From Bacteroidota bacterium (GTDB lineage Bacteria; Bacteroidota; Bacteroidia; UKL13-3), in NCBI GenBank assembly GCA_947491825.1, contig CANLLM010000006.1:1-45819 (forward strand): DNA of 45,819 nt. The letters run 5' to 3'. Under the pieces are notes generated by a model, which saw only the letters and a program-made list of their open reading frames with translations, was not told the DNA's origin and made no database searches. The translations under genes were made by a program, and so were the position numbers. Positions 8,993-18,512 of the stretch are shown piece by piece (within the stretch, counting starts at the first letter, position 1; the number at the start of each line of letters is the position of its first letter).

Positions 8993-10018
8993 TTAATTAA
9001 CCACCCACGTTTCGCGGCCTGCTATTAGTTTATCCAAATCTCCTGTGCCATAACTTTCTTTTGCGTGCTCAATTTGATTATTAAACAACTCATCAAAAGT
9101 AGCTTTATTATTGTTTACATAAAACACACCAAAGGGTCTTGGGAAATGGCCTTCAACCGCAGGGTCATCATAAAAACGAGATAAGATCGTAGCTTTAACC
9201 AAATCAGTTTCATCATGAATCCACAAATCATTTTCTGATACATCAGCAACATTTACTATCACAGGTTTAAAACCATCCAATTTAATTCCTTTTTCGTTTT
9301 CGGCACCAAAAATTAATGGTTTGCCATGTTCCATCATTAAGGTTTCTTGCTTCTTGGTTCCTTTTTCGGTAAACACTTCAAAAGCACCATCGTTAAATAC
9401 GTTACAGTTTTGGTATATCTCTACCAGAGAAGTTCCTTTATGCTCGTAACCTCTTTTTATAATGAATTGTTGATGTTTTGGGTCGCGATCTAAAGTACGC
9501 GCAACAAACGTTGCATCAGCACCTAAGCATAATGCTATTGGATTAAAAGGGTAATCAACAGAACCCATAGGAGTTGATTTGGTAACTTTACCTTGCTCTG
9601 ATGTTGGAGAGTATTGACCTTTAGTTAAACCATAAATTTGGTTGTTAAATAACAATACATTTAAATCAGGGTTTCTACGGAGCATATGTATAAAGTGGTT
9701 ACCACCAATACTCATCGAATCACCATCACCTGTAATTACCCAAACTGATAATTCAGGGCGGGTAGCTTTCAAGCCGGTAGCAATTGCAGTGGCACGTCCG
9801 TGTATTGAGTGCATACCAAATGTATCCATGTAATATGGGAATCGCGATGAACATCCAATACCAGAAATAAACACAAACTCTTCTTTAGGTCTACCTAAAT
9901 CAGGCAAAATCGTTTGTACTTGTTTTAATATACTATAATCACCGCAGCCTGGGCACCAACGCACCTCTTGGTCTGAAGAGAAATCTTTCGATGTTAACTT
10001 AATCGTTTCTATTGTCAT
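8993..10018 (-). CDS. korB: 2-oxoacid:ferredoxin oxidoreductase, beta subunit
   Basis: The 341-residue product is the thiamine-diphosphate-binding beta subunit. [14 protein letters not shown] near residue 22 and [11 protein letters not shown] are family signatures. The ThDP motif is [10 protein letters not shown] followed by [16 protein letters not shown]. With KorA it oxidatively decarboxylates a 2-oxoacid (2-oxoglutarate most likely) to the acyl-CoA, reducing ferredoxin. In the reverse direction it can fix carbon dioxide. The TKGQYSPT form is usual for 2-oxoglutarate-type enzymes, but pyruvate or branched-chain substrates are not excluded. It lies 36 nt after korA in the same operon. Confidence 0.9.
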   Translation of the reverse strand: MTIETIKLTSKDFSSDQEVRWCPGCGDYSILKQVQTILPDLGRPKEEFVFISGIGCSSRFPYYMDTFGMHSIHGRATAIATGLKATRPELSVWVITGDGDSMSIGGNHFIHMLRRNPDLNVLLFNNQIYGLTKGQYSPTSEQGKVTKSTPMGSVDYPFNPIALCLGADATFVARTLDRDPKHQQFIIKRGYEHKGTSLVEIYQNCNVFNDGAFEVFTEKGTKKQETLMMEHGKPLIFGAENEKGIKLDGFKPVIVNVADVSENDLWIHDETDLVKATILSRFYDDPAVEGHFPRPFGVFYVNNNKATFDELFNNQIEHAKESYGTGDLDKLIAGRETWVVN

Positions 10019-10054
10019 TCTTTATAATTTTTAGAATATCTGTTTGAACAAATA

Positions 10055-11902
10055 TTATCCTAAAATTTCTTTCATTTTATTCACCACTTCAATACTCATA
10101 AATGGCTGACCTTGTATTTTGTTGTATGCAATGGCATCAACAAAATACTTATCACGAATAATTTTAACCAACTGACCATTATTTAATTCTGGAACCACTA
10201 CTTTCTTAAACTTACTCATCAACTCGCCTAAGTTTTTAGGAAAAGGACTTAAGTATTGGACATGTGCATGCGAAACACTATAACCTTCAGAAATTAATTG
10301 AGCAGTTGCAGTTTTTAATGCACCGTAAGTTCCACCCCATCCTAAAACCAATAAATCACCACTATTAGCTCCATTATCAATATTTTGTTCAGGAACATAA
10401 TTAGCTACTAAATCAACTTTCTCTTGACGAAGTTTAACCATCAATTCGTGGTTTTCCGGGTCGTATGAAATGTTACCTGTAATGTTTTGTTTTTCTAAAC
10501 CGCCAATGCGATGTTCTAAACCTTTTGTTCCAGGTAAAGCCCAAGGACGAGCTAATTTCTCGTCACGCAAGTATGGCATAAACTTATCATCACTTGCTTG
10601 ACGTTCGCCAGCAAATTCAATATGAATTGGTTGAAGTTTGTCTGATGTTGGGAATCTCCATGGTTCGGATCCATTTGCAATGTAGCCATCACTTAAAAAG
10701 AATACAGGAATCATGTGATCTAAAGCAATACGACAAGCTTCATAAGCCATATTAAAGCAATCGGCCGGAGATTTTGCTGCAACAATTACCACAGGGCACT
10801 CCCCGTTTCTACCATAGTATGCTTGTAATAAATCTGCTTGTTCAGTTTTAGTTGGCAAGCCAGTACTAGGCCCAGCTCGCTGAACATTTACTATTACCAA
10901 TGGTAATTCTAACATGGTAGCCAAACCAATTGCTTCCGCTTTTAAGGCAATACCAGGACCAGAAGAACCGGTGATAGCTAAATGCCCCCCAAATGCGGCA
11001 CCTATTGCCGAACAAATACCAGCAATTTCGTCTTCGGCTTGGAAGGTTTTAATATTAAAGTTTTTGTATTTTGATAACTCATGTAACACATCTGATGCAG
11101 GAGTAATTGGATATGTTCCGTAAAATAAAGGCAAGGTTGATTTTACTGAAGCGGCTATCAATCCTAATGCTGTGGCTTGATTACCCATGATGCTGCGGTA
11201 GATACCAGCCTCCATTTTTGCTGGTGCAATGTGATAACGCTGAGCAAACATTTCCGTAGTTTCACCATAACTCCAACCTGCTTGTAATACTTTTATGTTA
11301 GCATCGGTAATCCCTTGATTTTTTTTAAACTTACTACTTATAAACTCAATAGTGTTTTCAATAGGACGTTGGTACATCCAATACAATAAACCAAGAACAA
11401 ACATATTTTTGCATCGATCTATTTCTTTAGTACCAAGTCCGCTCTCGGCTAATGCCGCACGGGTAATTTTGGTTATGTCTATCTCTTTCAAATCGTAACC
11501 AGAAAGACTTCCATCCTTCAAAGGGTTTTGATCCTCAGGTACATTTGCTAAACGTAAGTTTTTCGCATCAAAACCATCAGAGTTAGCAATAATAACTCCT
11601 CCCTTTTTTAATCCTTTAATATTTGATTTAAGGGCAGCAACATTCATGGCAACTAATACATCGCTTTGATCACCGGGTGTGTGAATACGGGTTGAACCAA
11701 AATGTATTTGATAACCTGAAACACCGGCAATGGTTCCTATTGGAGCACGAATTTCTGCAGGGAAATCCGGGAAAGTTGCTAAATCGTTTCCAAATAGGGC
11801 AGCGGCATTGGTAAATTGGGTGCCAGTTAATTGCATCCCATCACCTGAGTCGCCCGCAAATCTTATAACTACCGACTCCAAGGTCGTTTCTACTATACTC
11901 AT
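10055..11902 (-). CDS. korA: 2-oxoacid:ferredoxin oxidoreductase, fused gamma-alpha subunit
   Basis: The 615-residue product combines the gamma domain (about residues 1-190, IRFAGDSGDGMQLTG) with the alpha domain (about 230-610). In the alpha domain FYGTYPITPASDVLHEL, FQAEDEIAGICSAIGA and GSSGPGIALKAEA bind the substrate and cofactor. This fusion is normal for KorA in Bacteroidota. It partners the ThDP-binding KorB encoded downstream. The start is ATG 11902 (MSIVETTLESV). A longer frame to 11926 would begin inside a -7 promoter element at 11924-11931, so it is rejected. Confidence 0.92.
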   Translation of the reverse strand: MSIVETTLESVVIRFAGDSGDGMQLTGTQFTNAAALFGNDLATFPDFPAEIRAPIGTIAGVSGYQIHFGSTRIHTPGDQSDVLVAMNVAALKSNIKGLKKGGVIIANSDGFDAKNLRLANVPEDQNPLKDGSLSGYDLKEIDITKITRAALAESGLGTKEIDRCKNMFVLGLLYWMYQRPIENTIEFISSKFKKNQGITDANIKVLQAGWSYGETTEMFAQRYHIAPAKMEAGIYRSIMGNQATALGLIAASVKSTLPLFYGTYPITPASDVLHELSKYKNFNIKTFQAEDEIAGICSAIGAAFGGHLAITGSSGPGIALKAEAIGLATMLELPLVIVNVQRAGPSTGLPTKTEQADLLQAYYGRNGECPVVIVAAKSPADCFNMAYEACRIALDHMIPVFFLSDGYIANGSEPWRFPTSDKLQPIHIEFAGERQASDDKFMPYLRDEKLARPWALPGTKGLEHRIGGLEKQNITGNISYDPENHELMVKLRQEKVDLVANYVPEQNIDNGANSGDLLVLGWGGTYGALKTATAQLISEGYSVSHAHVQYLSPFPKNLGELMSKFKKVVVPELNNGQLVKIIRDKYFVDAIAYNKIQGQPFMSIEVVNKMKEILG

Positions 11903-11923
11903 TACTGTATTATAAAGAAGGTT

Positions 11924-11931
11924 CAAAATTA
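11924..11931 (-). promoter_or_regulatory. -7 promoter element (TAATTTTG) of korAB
   Basis: On the minus strand TAATTTTG matches TAnnTTTG. Transcription would start near 11917, giving korA a leader of about 15 nt. No clean -33 TTTG sits 19 nt upstream. Confidence 0.45.
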
Positions 11932-12419
11932 ATATTTAACACGCAAAAAACTAATATGTGTTAGGATAAATAAAGTCATATTTAATATTAGATTTATTAA
12001 TTGATTATCAATACAATACATGTAGTATAAAATTTAAAAACCGTTTTAGATTGCATTAAAGATGATATGTTTAGCCATTTGCATTAAGAAATACTCCTTC
12101 GGCTACCATATGTATAAACAATGTTTCACCATCGATAGTAAAATTTATCCAATATAAAACATGTTAAATAAATTGATCTTTTGTGATGAAACTTTGATAT
12201 TCCAATTTGAATTCAAACTATACGTATGATTCGATTTACTTAAATTACCTATTAAATATTTTATAATCCATAACCTACTTATTCTATTCCATTCATTTCT
12301 TGAATAATTAAATCCAAAACAAAAGCAGTAATTACTTCAGAGGGTTTAACCATTTCTGATATATTTTGTGTTAAACATATAAATTTGGACTACTATTATA
12401 CAACATTGCTTGTATAGAA
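11932..12419. other. AT-rich intergenic region with no recognisable gene
   Basis: This stretch lies between the divergent korAB and asparaginase-like genes. I see no coding frame of useful length, no tRNA and no convincing hairpin terminator. A promoter-like element for each flanking gene lies at its edges. The middle part (about 12000-12350) is very AT-rich and unexplained. Confidence 0.6.
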
Positions 12420-12427
12420 TATATTTG
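12420..12427 (+). promoter_or_regulatory. -7 promoter element (TATATTTG) 4 nt before the asparaginase-like start
   Basis: TATATTTG fits the TAnnTTTG consensus. Its last G is at 12427 and the ATG is at 12432, so the predicted transcript begins at or within a few nt of the start codon. Confidence 0.5.
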
Positions 12428-12431
12428 CATC

Positions 12432-12920
12432 ATGAGCAGTGTTCGCATATTTGTAACAGGTGGTACATTTGACAAAGAATACAATGAGCTAAATGGTGAA
12501 TTATTCTTTAAAGATACACACATACAAGAAATTTTAAAACTTGGCCGTTGTAAGGTAGACTTAAGTGTAAGAACGCTTATGTTAGTTGATAGCTTGGAGA
12601 TGACGGACATTGATCGTGAAACGATTATTAGTAGTTGTAAACTCGCCACAGAAGACCGCATTGTAATTACGCATGGCACAGACACCATGACAACAACTGC
12701 AAAAATTTTGGCAGAAAACATCACTAAAAAAACCATCGTTATTACAGGAGCAATGATTCCATATAAATTTGGATCAAGTGATGGATTGTTTAATTTAGGC
12801 AGCGCACTTGCCTTTGCACAAACCTTACCTCATGGCGTTTATGTAGCCATGAACGGTAGGTATTTTAATTGGAATAACGTAAAGAAAAATCGCCAAACAG
12901 GTTTCTTTGAAGAAATTTAA
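12432..12920 (+). CDS. Single-domain asparaginase-like protein
   Basis: The 162-residue product matches only the N-terminal domain of type I/II L-asparaginase, about half the usual length of 330. The residues of the catalytic centre are present: Thr12 in VTGGTFDKEYN with nearby Tyr17, Ser54 in LVDSLEMT, Thr83-Asp84 in THGTDTM and Lys112 in YKFGSSDG. The frame ends naturally after NNVKKNRQTGFFEEI, with no sign of a following C-terminal domain in any frame before gmd. Short stand-alone asparaginase-domain proteins are known, but their activity is not established. A role in amide hydrolysis is inferred from the residues. The gmd gene starts 31 nt downstream, so they may be co-transcribed. Confidence 0.75.
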   Translation: MSSVRIFVTGGTFDKEYNELNGELFFKDTHIQEILKLGRCKVDLSVRTLMLVDSLEMTDIDRETIISSCKLATEDRIVITHGTDTMTTTAKILAENITKKTIVITGAMIPYKFGSSDGLFNLGSALAFAQTLPHGVYVAMNGRYFNWNNVKKNRQTGFFEEI

Positions 12921-12951
12921 CCACTGGTTTGCAATTAAGGAATAAACATTG

Positions 12952-14088
12952 ATGAAAACAGCACTTATTACAGGTATTACAGGCCAAGATGGAGCTTATT
13001 TAGCAGAGTTTTTATTAAACAAAGGCTATATGGTTCATGGTATTAAACGAAGAAGTTCGTTATTTAATACAGACAGGATTGATCACCTTTATCAGGACCC
13101 ACATGAAAAGCAATTAAGGTTAAAATTACATTATGGCGATTTAACCGACTCTACCAATTTGATTCGTATTATTCAGGAAACACAACCCGATGAAATATAC
13201 AACTTGGCTGCCATGAGTCATGTGCAAGTAAGTTTTGAAGAACCCGAATACACAGCAAATGCAGATGGTATAGGCACTTTAAGGATATTAGAAGCATTAC
13301 GTATTTGTAATCTTACTGAGAAAACTAAGGTATATCAAGCATCAACATCTGAGTTGTATGGTTTAGTGCAAGCAGTGCCACAAAGTGAAACAACACCATT
13401 TTACCCGCGCTCACCCTATGCTGTTGCAAAAATGTATGCCTATTGGATTACGGTAAACTACCGCGAAGCATACGGTATGTTTGCATGTAACGGTATTTTA
13501 TTTAATCATGAAAGCCCGATACGTGGCGAAACTTTTGTAACTCGAAAAATAACACGCGCAGCTGCAAAAATAGTTTTAGGTATGCAGGATAAAATTTTCT
13601 TAGGCAACCTTAATGCACAGCGCGATTGGGGTCATGCTAAAGATTATGTTGAGGCGATGTATTTAATACTGCAACAAGATAAGCCCGAAGATTACGTGAT
13701 TGCTACTGGTGTTACAACTGCTGTGCGTGAATTTGTGAAAATGAGTTTTGAGGATGTAGGTATACAATTAGCCTTTAAAGGAGAAAACGCAAATGAAATT
13801 GGCTATGTAGAAGCTATTAATGAAGCTCGCCTAAAAGAGTTAGAAATTACATCATGTAACTTAAGTATTGGACAAGAAATAGTAGCTGTTGACCCTCGAT
13901 ACTTCCGCCCTACCGAGGTTGATTTATTAATTGGTGATCCAACCAAAGCGCAAACTAAATTGTGTTGGAAACCTAAATACGATTTGCCTGAATTGGTAAA
14001 AGACATGATGAAGGGTGATTTAAAACTGATGAAAAAAGAAAAGTACCTCAGAGATTCAGGATTCAAAACGCTAAACTATTTCGAATAA
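12952..14088 (+). CDS. gmd: GDP-mannose 4,6-dehydratase
   Basis: The 378-residue product is a short-chain dehydrogenase-type enzyme that converts GDP-mannose to GDP-4-keto-6-deoxymannose, the first step to GDP-L-fucose. The NADP-binding glycine motif is [15 protein letters not shown]. The catalytic region contains STSELYG and [12 protein letters not shown] (YxxxK). [18 protein letters not shown] and [15 protein letters not shown] are typical of Gmd. ATG 12952 ([11 protein letters not shown]) is chosen over a TTG one codon upstream. fcl begins 18 nt after its stop, forming the usual gmd-fcl pair. Confidence 0.95.
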   Translation: MKTALITGITGQDGAYLAEFLLNKGYMVHGIKRRSSLFNTDRIDHLYQDPHEKQLRLKLHYGDLTDSTNLIRIIQETQPDEIYNLAAMSHVQVSFEEPEYTANADGIGTLRILEALRICNLTEKTKVYQASTSELYGLVQAVPQSETTPFYPRSPYAVAKMYAYWITVNYREAYGMFACNGILFNHESPIRGETFVTRKITRAAAKIVLGMQDKIFLGNLNAQRDWGHAKDYVEAMYLILQQDKPEDYVIATGVTTAVREFVKMSFEDVGIQLAFKGENANEIGYVEAINEARLKELEITSCNLSIGQEIVAVDPRYFRPTEVDLLIGDPTKAQTKLCWKPKYDLPELVKDMMKGDLKLMKKEKYLRDSGFKTLNYFE

Positions 14089-14106
14089 AAGTTGGGTGAA
14101 TACCAA

Positions 14107-15045
14107 ATGGAAAAACACGAAAAAATATATATTGCCGGACACCTAGGCATGGTGGGATCAGCCATGCATAGGAAATTAACTGCAGAAGGCTTTACTAATA
14201 TTGTTGTTAGAACAAGTGCTGAGTTAGACTTAACAAACCAACAATCAGTTGCTGTATTTTTTGCGCAAGAAAAACCTGATTATGTGTTTTTAGCTGCAGC
14301 TAAAGTTGGTGGTATTGTGGCTAACAATACCTACCGAGCAGATTTTATATATTTAAACCTGATGATTGAATCTAATATCATTCATCAAGCCTATGTTACG
14401 AAGGTTAAAAAATTGATGTTCTTTGGTTCATCATGCATATACCCAAAACTTGCTCCACAACCCTTAAAAGAAGATTATTTACTAACTGGTGAATTAGAAC
14501 ATACTAACGAACCCTATGCTATTGCAAAAATTGCGGGTATTAAATTGTGCGAAAGTTATAGAGATCAATACGGCTGTAATTTTATTTCGGTAATGCCAAC
14601 AAATCTATATGGTTATGGCGATAATTACCACCCTATGCATTCTCATGTTTTACCAGCATTAATTCGCAGGCTGCATGAAGCCAAAGAAAACGACACCTCT
14701 TTTATTGAAGCTTGGGGAACAGGCGCTCCATTGAGAGAATTTTTGTTTGTTGATGATTTGGCTGATGCATGTTATTTACTGATGCAAGCATACAACGAAA
14801 GACAATTCGTTAACGTAGGATTTGGCGAAGATATTTCAATACAAAACTTGATTGAGGTAATTAAAAATGTGGTGGGTTACAAAGGTGCGGTAAGATTTGA
14901 CACTACCAAGCCTGACGGAACACCGAAAAAATTGATGGATGCCACTAAACTAAGAAACATGGGTTGGCAGCCAAAAATCAGTTTAGAGGAAGGTATCAAA
15001 ATTGCTTACCATGACTTTTTAAATGGGAAATACCGTTCTGTATAA
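14107..15045 (+). CDS. fcl: GDP-L-fucose synthase
   Basis: The 312-residue product is the NADPH-dependent epimerase-reductase that turns GDP-4-keto-6-deoxymannose into GDP-L-fucose. The N-terminal cofactor motif is [14 protein letters not shown]. The active site has [12 protein letters not shown] and [19 protein letters not shown], where Tyr and Lys form Yxxx[20 protein letters not shown] is a family hallmark. An in-frame TTG at 14092 would add five residues, but ATG 14107 matches the family. The product likely feeds fucose to surface glycans; glycosyltransferases occur at 7295-8946. Confidence 0.95.
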   Translation: MEKHEKIYIAGHLGMVGSAMHRKLTAEGFTNIVVRTSAELDLTNQQSVAVFFAQEKPDYVFLAAAKVGGIVANNTYRADFIYLNLMIESNIIHQAYVTKVKKLMFFGSSCIYPKLAPQPLKEDYLLTGELEHTNEPYAIAKIAGIKLCESYRDQYGCNFISVMPTNLYGYGDNYHPMHSHVLPALIRRLHEAKENDTSFIEAWGTGAPLREFLFVDDLADACYLLMQAYNERQFVNVGFGEDISIQNLIEVIKNVVGYKGAVRFDTTKPDGTPKKLMDATKLRNMGWQPKISLEEGIKIAYHDFLNGKYRSV

Positions 15046-15217
15046 TAATGAAAACCTAATTTGTTTATTATAGGGTAAAGCCATTAAGTATAGCAAATAC
15101 CTTTCTCATTCGTTTTTATAATCTTTTGTTAATCCTTAGTTTTCCCCCATTGGTCATTATTAGATTCGCATAACCAATTATATTTTTAAGGTTTGTAGTA
15201 AACAAAACTTTACTACT

Positions 15218-15349
15218 ATGAAAACAGGTAAAATTTTAATTATAGCATTAGCTGTAGGTTGGGTTATAGCCATGGCCATAATTGGTTATAAAATGGTGAA
15301 TAAGGACCAAGTAAATAGTTCAAAAAGTGTAAACGAGTCTGGTAAATAG
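15218..15349 (+). CDS. 43-residue single-pass membrane peptide, unknown function
   Basis: A short ATG-initiated frame encodes 43 residues. It has a lysine at residue 5, one hydrophobic segment at about residues 6-24 (ILIIALAVGWVIAMAIIGYK), then a polar, serine- and lysine-rich tail. The shape is that of a small inner-membrane protein, or less likely an uncleaved signal anchor. A well-formed terminator (15366-15399) follows 16 nt after the stop, and no other gene claims this stretch. Together these support a real monocistronic unit. I recognise no family and assign no function. Confidence 0.55.
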   Translation: MKTGKILIIALAVGWVIAMAIIGYKMVNKDQVNSSKSVNESGK

Positions 15350-15365
15350 TTAGCTCGACTCGGAT

Positions 15366-15399
15366 AAAAAAGGTTGTAACGTGGGTTGCAACCTTTTTA
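15366..15399 (+). terminator. Intrinsic terminator after the 43-residue peptide gene
   Basis: A 10-bp stem (15367-15376 with 15389-15398) has a 12-nt loop, an A-rich 5' side and a T-rich 3' side. It follows the small ORF directly. Confidence 0.7.
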
Positions 15400-15553
15400 A
15401 TGCTGAAAATACGAATGAACAAAATCGGCAATCATATTTTTGAACATACCGTTACCATGTTTATTACGATAAATAAATAGTAATGTCACCTTTCCAGAAA
15501 AAAGCAAAGTAGAATCAATAATTCAGAGATTAGGAATAATTAAATCAGTTCTG

Positions 15554-16897
15554 CTAAGCATCTTCTAACGATGCATAATTGCGTGCAAAGCTTACCACAC
15601 GTTCATCAATGATAATATCTTTTTGTTTTATGGGTTCTCTCAAAATCATTCCTTCTAAAGTTCGGCAACGACTCAACGCCACATACAATTGCCCATGGGC
15701 AAAAGTACCACCACTCAATTCTAATATTACTTTATCAAAAGTTAAACCCTGACTTTTATGTATGGTTATAGCCCAAGCTAATTTTATAGGGTACTGTTTA
15801 AATGTGCCTATTACATCACTTTTTACCCTGCGGTTAATTGCATCCCAATAATACCGTTTATTCTCCCAGGTTTCACGACTCACTTCTTCTATGTTTCCAT
15901 TGGGTAAAAGCACTTCAACTTTATCTTCTGCCAAAGCATGAATTTTACCAATTGAACCATTTACCCATTTACCATCTAAATTATTTTTAATGAAAATAAC
16001 CTGAGCCCCTACTTTAAAAACTAAGGCACTTTCGTTGGGTAATTGTTTGGTATTAAATTCACCATCAATTGCACCTCGATAAATAAACTCAGGTTGTTTG
16101 ATTTTAACCAGTTGAAACTCGTTAATTCCTGCAGCTACGCTATTTCGGGTTGATAGGGTGACGTAAGTATCATCATCCTTAGGTAGAAATTTCCTATCAA
16201 CACGTTTATTTAATTGTGCTAACTCTAACTCATCAGCCCTATTCAATCTTATTACATCTAAAATATGAATAAAATCGGGATCGGTTTGGCGGTATATTTT
16301 GCGTAATTCAATACAATGCATATGAACTTGCCTAAATACACGGGCATCAAAAAAATAATGGCTGTTGTAATATTCATTAAACAGATAGCGCTCCACTTCG
16401 TTGTTTTGCACTACTGGTTCCAACTGAAACAAATCGCCAAAAAATATCATTTGTTTACCGCCAAAAGGTTTATCGGGATACTCGCTGTTTAATCGTAAAG
16501 TTTGGTCAATGGCATCAATAATATCGGCACGTAACATGGAAACTTCATCGATAATAAACACATCCGTTTTTTGTATCATTTTAAACTTATCGGAATTGCG
16601 CGGAAAACGTTGAATTTCATCATCGCCCTCAACAATTGGCCGAAATGGTAGCCTAAAAAACGAATGAATAGTTACCCCACCTACATTTATTGCAGCAATT
16701 CCAGTTGGTGCAAGCACCACACATTTTTTTTTAGTATTGTTTACAAAATGCCTAAGCAAGGTTGATTTTCCTGTACCAGCCTTACCCGTAATAAACAAAC
16801 ACTCATCAGTATACTCCAATGCATCAAATGCTAATTTAAAATGCGAATTAGATTCGTCAAATAGGGTATTATTTAAATTTGTTGATGGATCGTGCAT
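15554..16897 (-). CDS. PIF1-like ATP-dependent DNA helicase
   Basis: The 447-residue product is an SF1 helicase. Walker A is GKAGTGKST near residue 38, Walker B is FIIDEVSMLRADIIDA, and FFGDLFQLEPV is motif III. The C-terminal UvrD_C_2-type part contains WAITIHKSQGLTFDKVILEL and YVALSRCRTLEG. This order is typical of bacterial PIF1/RecD2-like proteins, which unwind DNA 5' to 3' and act in recombination or replication-fork repair. ATG 16897 is chosen over GTG 16906 because the latter overlaps a -7-like element. It is preceded on the same strand by ahcY and its terminator. Confidence 0.85.
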   Translation of the reverse strand: MHDPSTNLNNTLFDESNSHFKLAFDALEYTDECLFITGKAGTGKSTLLRHFVNNTKKKCVVLAPTGIAAINVGGVTIHSFFRLPFRPIVEGDDEIQRFPRNSDKFKMIQKTDVFIIDEVSMLRADIIDAIDQTLRLNSEYPDKPFGGKQMIFFGDLFQLEPVVQNNEVERYLFNEYYNSHYFFDARVFRQVHMHCIELRKIYRQTDPDFIHILDVIRLNRADELELAQLNKRVDRKFLPKDDDTYVTLSTRNSVAAGINEFQLVKIKQPEFIYRGAIDGEFNTKQLPNESALVFKVGAQVIFIKNNLDGKWVNGSIGKIHALAEDKVEVLLPNGNIEEVSRETWENKRYYWDAINRRVKSDVIGTFKQYPIKLAWAITIHKSQGLTFDKVILELSGGTFAHGQLYVALSRCRTLEGMILREPIKQKDIIIDERVVSFARNYASLEDA

Positions 16898-16905
16898 GCG
16901 TTGCA

Positions 16906-16913
16906 CAAAGATG
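16906..16913 (-). promoter_or_regulatory. -7-like element (CATCTTTG) 8 nt before the helicase start
   Basis: On the minus strand CATCTTTG differs from TAnnTTTG at the first position only. It sits 8 nt upstream of ATG 16897, so any transcript from it would have almost no leader. Confidence 0.35.
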
Positions 16914-16950
16914 AAAAATCAACCCATATTAACCCAAAATAGTTGTAAAC

Positions 16951-16985
16951 AAAAAAACCAATCCTATAACAGGATTGGCTTTTTA
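16951..16985 (-). terminator. Intrinsic terminator after ahcY
   Basis: On the minus strand an 8-bp G/C-containing core (16978-16971 with 16965-16958) is extended by A-T pairs. It is followed by a run of seven T (16957-16951). It separates ahcY from the helicase gene. Confidence 0.75.
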
Positions 16986-17016
16986 AATGTATTAAATTTC
17001 TATTCGAAAGTTGCTC

Positions 17017-18330
17017 TTAGTATCTGTACATTTCAGCTTTAAATGGACCTTCTAATTGAACACCGATGTAATCGGCTTGATCAGGACGTAAGATAGTTAA
17101 TTTAGCACCAATATGTTCTAAATGTAAAAATGCTACTTTCTCATCTAAATGCTTAGGTAACACATATACATTGTTTTCGTATTTATCGCTGTGATTCCAC
17201 AATTCAATTTGTGCTAAAGTTTGGTTTGAGAATGAGGTACTCATTACAAATGATGGATGACCCATTGCGCAACCAAGATTCACCAAACGGCCTTCAGCTA
17301 GAATAATGATTTCTTTTCCATCAACATTGTAAATGTCAACTTGAGGTTTTAACGTATTTTTTGTTGATCCATAATTTTGGGTCAACCAAGCCATATCTAT
17401 TTCATTGTCGAAGTGACCAATATTACAAACAATAGCTTTATCACGCATGGTTTTAAAGTGGCGATCGGTAATGATGTTAACGTTTCCAGTAGCAGTTACA
17501 AAAATATTTGCACGGGTGCAAGCATCTTCCATAGTAACCACTTCAAAGCCATCCATGGCAGCTTGTAATGCACAAATAGGATCAATTTCAGTAACTAATA
17601 CGCGAGCACCTGCACCACGTAATGATTCTGCCGAACCTTTTCCTACATCACCATAACCAGCTACAACTGCAACTTTACCAGCCATCATAATATCAGTAGC
17701 TCTGCGAATAGCATCAACCAAAGATTCTTTACAACCGTATTTGTTATCGAATTTCGATTTGGTTACTGAATCGTTAACGTTAATTGCAGGAATAACTAAA
17801 GTACCTTTTTTCATGCGCTCGTACAAGCGGTGAACACCAGTAGTGGTTTCTTCTGACAAACCTTTGATATCTTTAGTTAACTCTGGATAACGATCAAAAA
17901 CCATGTTGGTTAAATCACCACCATCATCTAAAATCATGTTCAAAGCTTTACCTTCTTCGAAGGCAAAAAGCGTTTGTTCAATACACCAATCAAACTCTTC
18001 TTCGTTTTGACCTTTCCATGCGTATACGGGAATACCAACAGCAGCAATAGCAGCAGCAGCATGATCTTGAGTTGAGAAAATATTGCATGAACTCCAGGTA
18101 ACTTCTGCTCCTAGAGCTTTTAATGTTTCGATTAAAACTGCAGTTTGAATGGTCATGTGTAAACAACCCGCTACACGTGCACCTTTAAGTGGTTGTTGCG
18201 AGCCATACTCTTTTCTAATGGCCATTAAGCCCGGCATTTCTGCTTCGGCAAGGGAAATTTCTTTACGGCCCCACTCTGCTAGTGAGATGTCTTTTACTTT
18301 GTAAGGTAAATGTGTTGTTGATTCAGACAT
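17017..18330 (-). CDS. ahcY: Adenosylhomocysteinase
   Basis: The 437-residue product hydrolyses S-adenosylhomocysteine to adenosine and homocysteine, removing the product of methyltransferases. Recognisable segments are [16 protein letters not shown] near the N-terminus, the substrate region [15 protein letters not shown], and [15 protein letters not shown]. The NAD-binding motif is [15 protein letters not shown], and the end is the conserved PFKAEMYRY. Length and termini are complete. A -7 element lies at 18362-18355, so the leader is under 20 nt and leaves no room for a SAH riboswitch. It is divergent from the bacilliredoxin gene. Confidence 0.97.
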   Translation of the reverse strand: MSESTTHLPYKVKDISLAEWGRKEISLAEAEMPGLMAIRKEYGSQQPLKGARVAGCLHMTIQTAVLIETLKALGAEVTWSSCNIFSTQDHAAAAIAAVGIPVYAWKGQNEEEFDWCIEQTLFAFEEGKALNMILDDGGDLTNMVFDRYPELTKDIKGLSEETTTGVHRLYERMKKGTLVIPAINVNDSVTKSKFDNKYGCKESLVDAIRRATDIMMAGKVAVVAGYGDVGKGSAESLRGAGARVLVTEIDPICALQAAMDGFEVVTMEDACTRANIFVTATGNVNIITDRHFKTMRDKAIVCNIGHFDNEIDMAWLTQNYGSTKNTLKPQVDIYNVDGKEIIILAEGRLVNLGCAMGHPSFVMSTSFSNQTLAQIELWNHSDKYENNVYVLPKHLDEKVAFLHLEHIGAKLTILRPDQADYIGVQLEGPFKAEMYRY

Positions 18331-18354
18331 AAATATTTAAATCTTAAAGGATTG

Positions 18355-18362
18355 CAAAATTA
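18355..18362 (-). promoter_or_regulatory. -7 promoter element (TAATTTTG) of ahcY
   Basis: TAATTTTG on the minus strand fits TAnnTTTG, and TTTC (three of four matches to TTTG) lies 19 nt further upstream at 18385-18382. Confidence 0.55.
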
Positions 18363-18413
18363 GTATTTATAACGATATAATGAAAATTTATTTTACGTTA
18401 ACAAGGGATATTC

Positions 18414-18421
18414 TACATTTG
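18414..18421 (+). promoter_or_regulatory. -7 promoter element (TACATTTG) of the bacilliredoxin gene
   Basis: TACATTTG matches the consensus and reads away from ahcY. It predicts a start near 18428 and a leader of about 85 nt before the ATG at 18513. Confidence 0.5.
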
Positions 18422-18512
18422 TACACACTAATGACAATTATGCAGGCCAAGTTGTTTTGGCTTGATGATTGAATTGTTAAAATATTAATCACCAAAACAT
18501 AAAAAACAAAAT

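Noticed and set aside
12371-12736. Minus-strand frame of 121 codons
   Set aside because: It is the shadow of the asparaginase-like gene, which has full family motifs on the plus strand.
18331-18360. SAH riboswitch upstream of ahcY
   Set aside because: The predicted leader is under 20 nt, too short for any known riboswitch.
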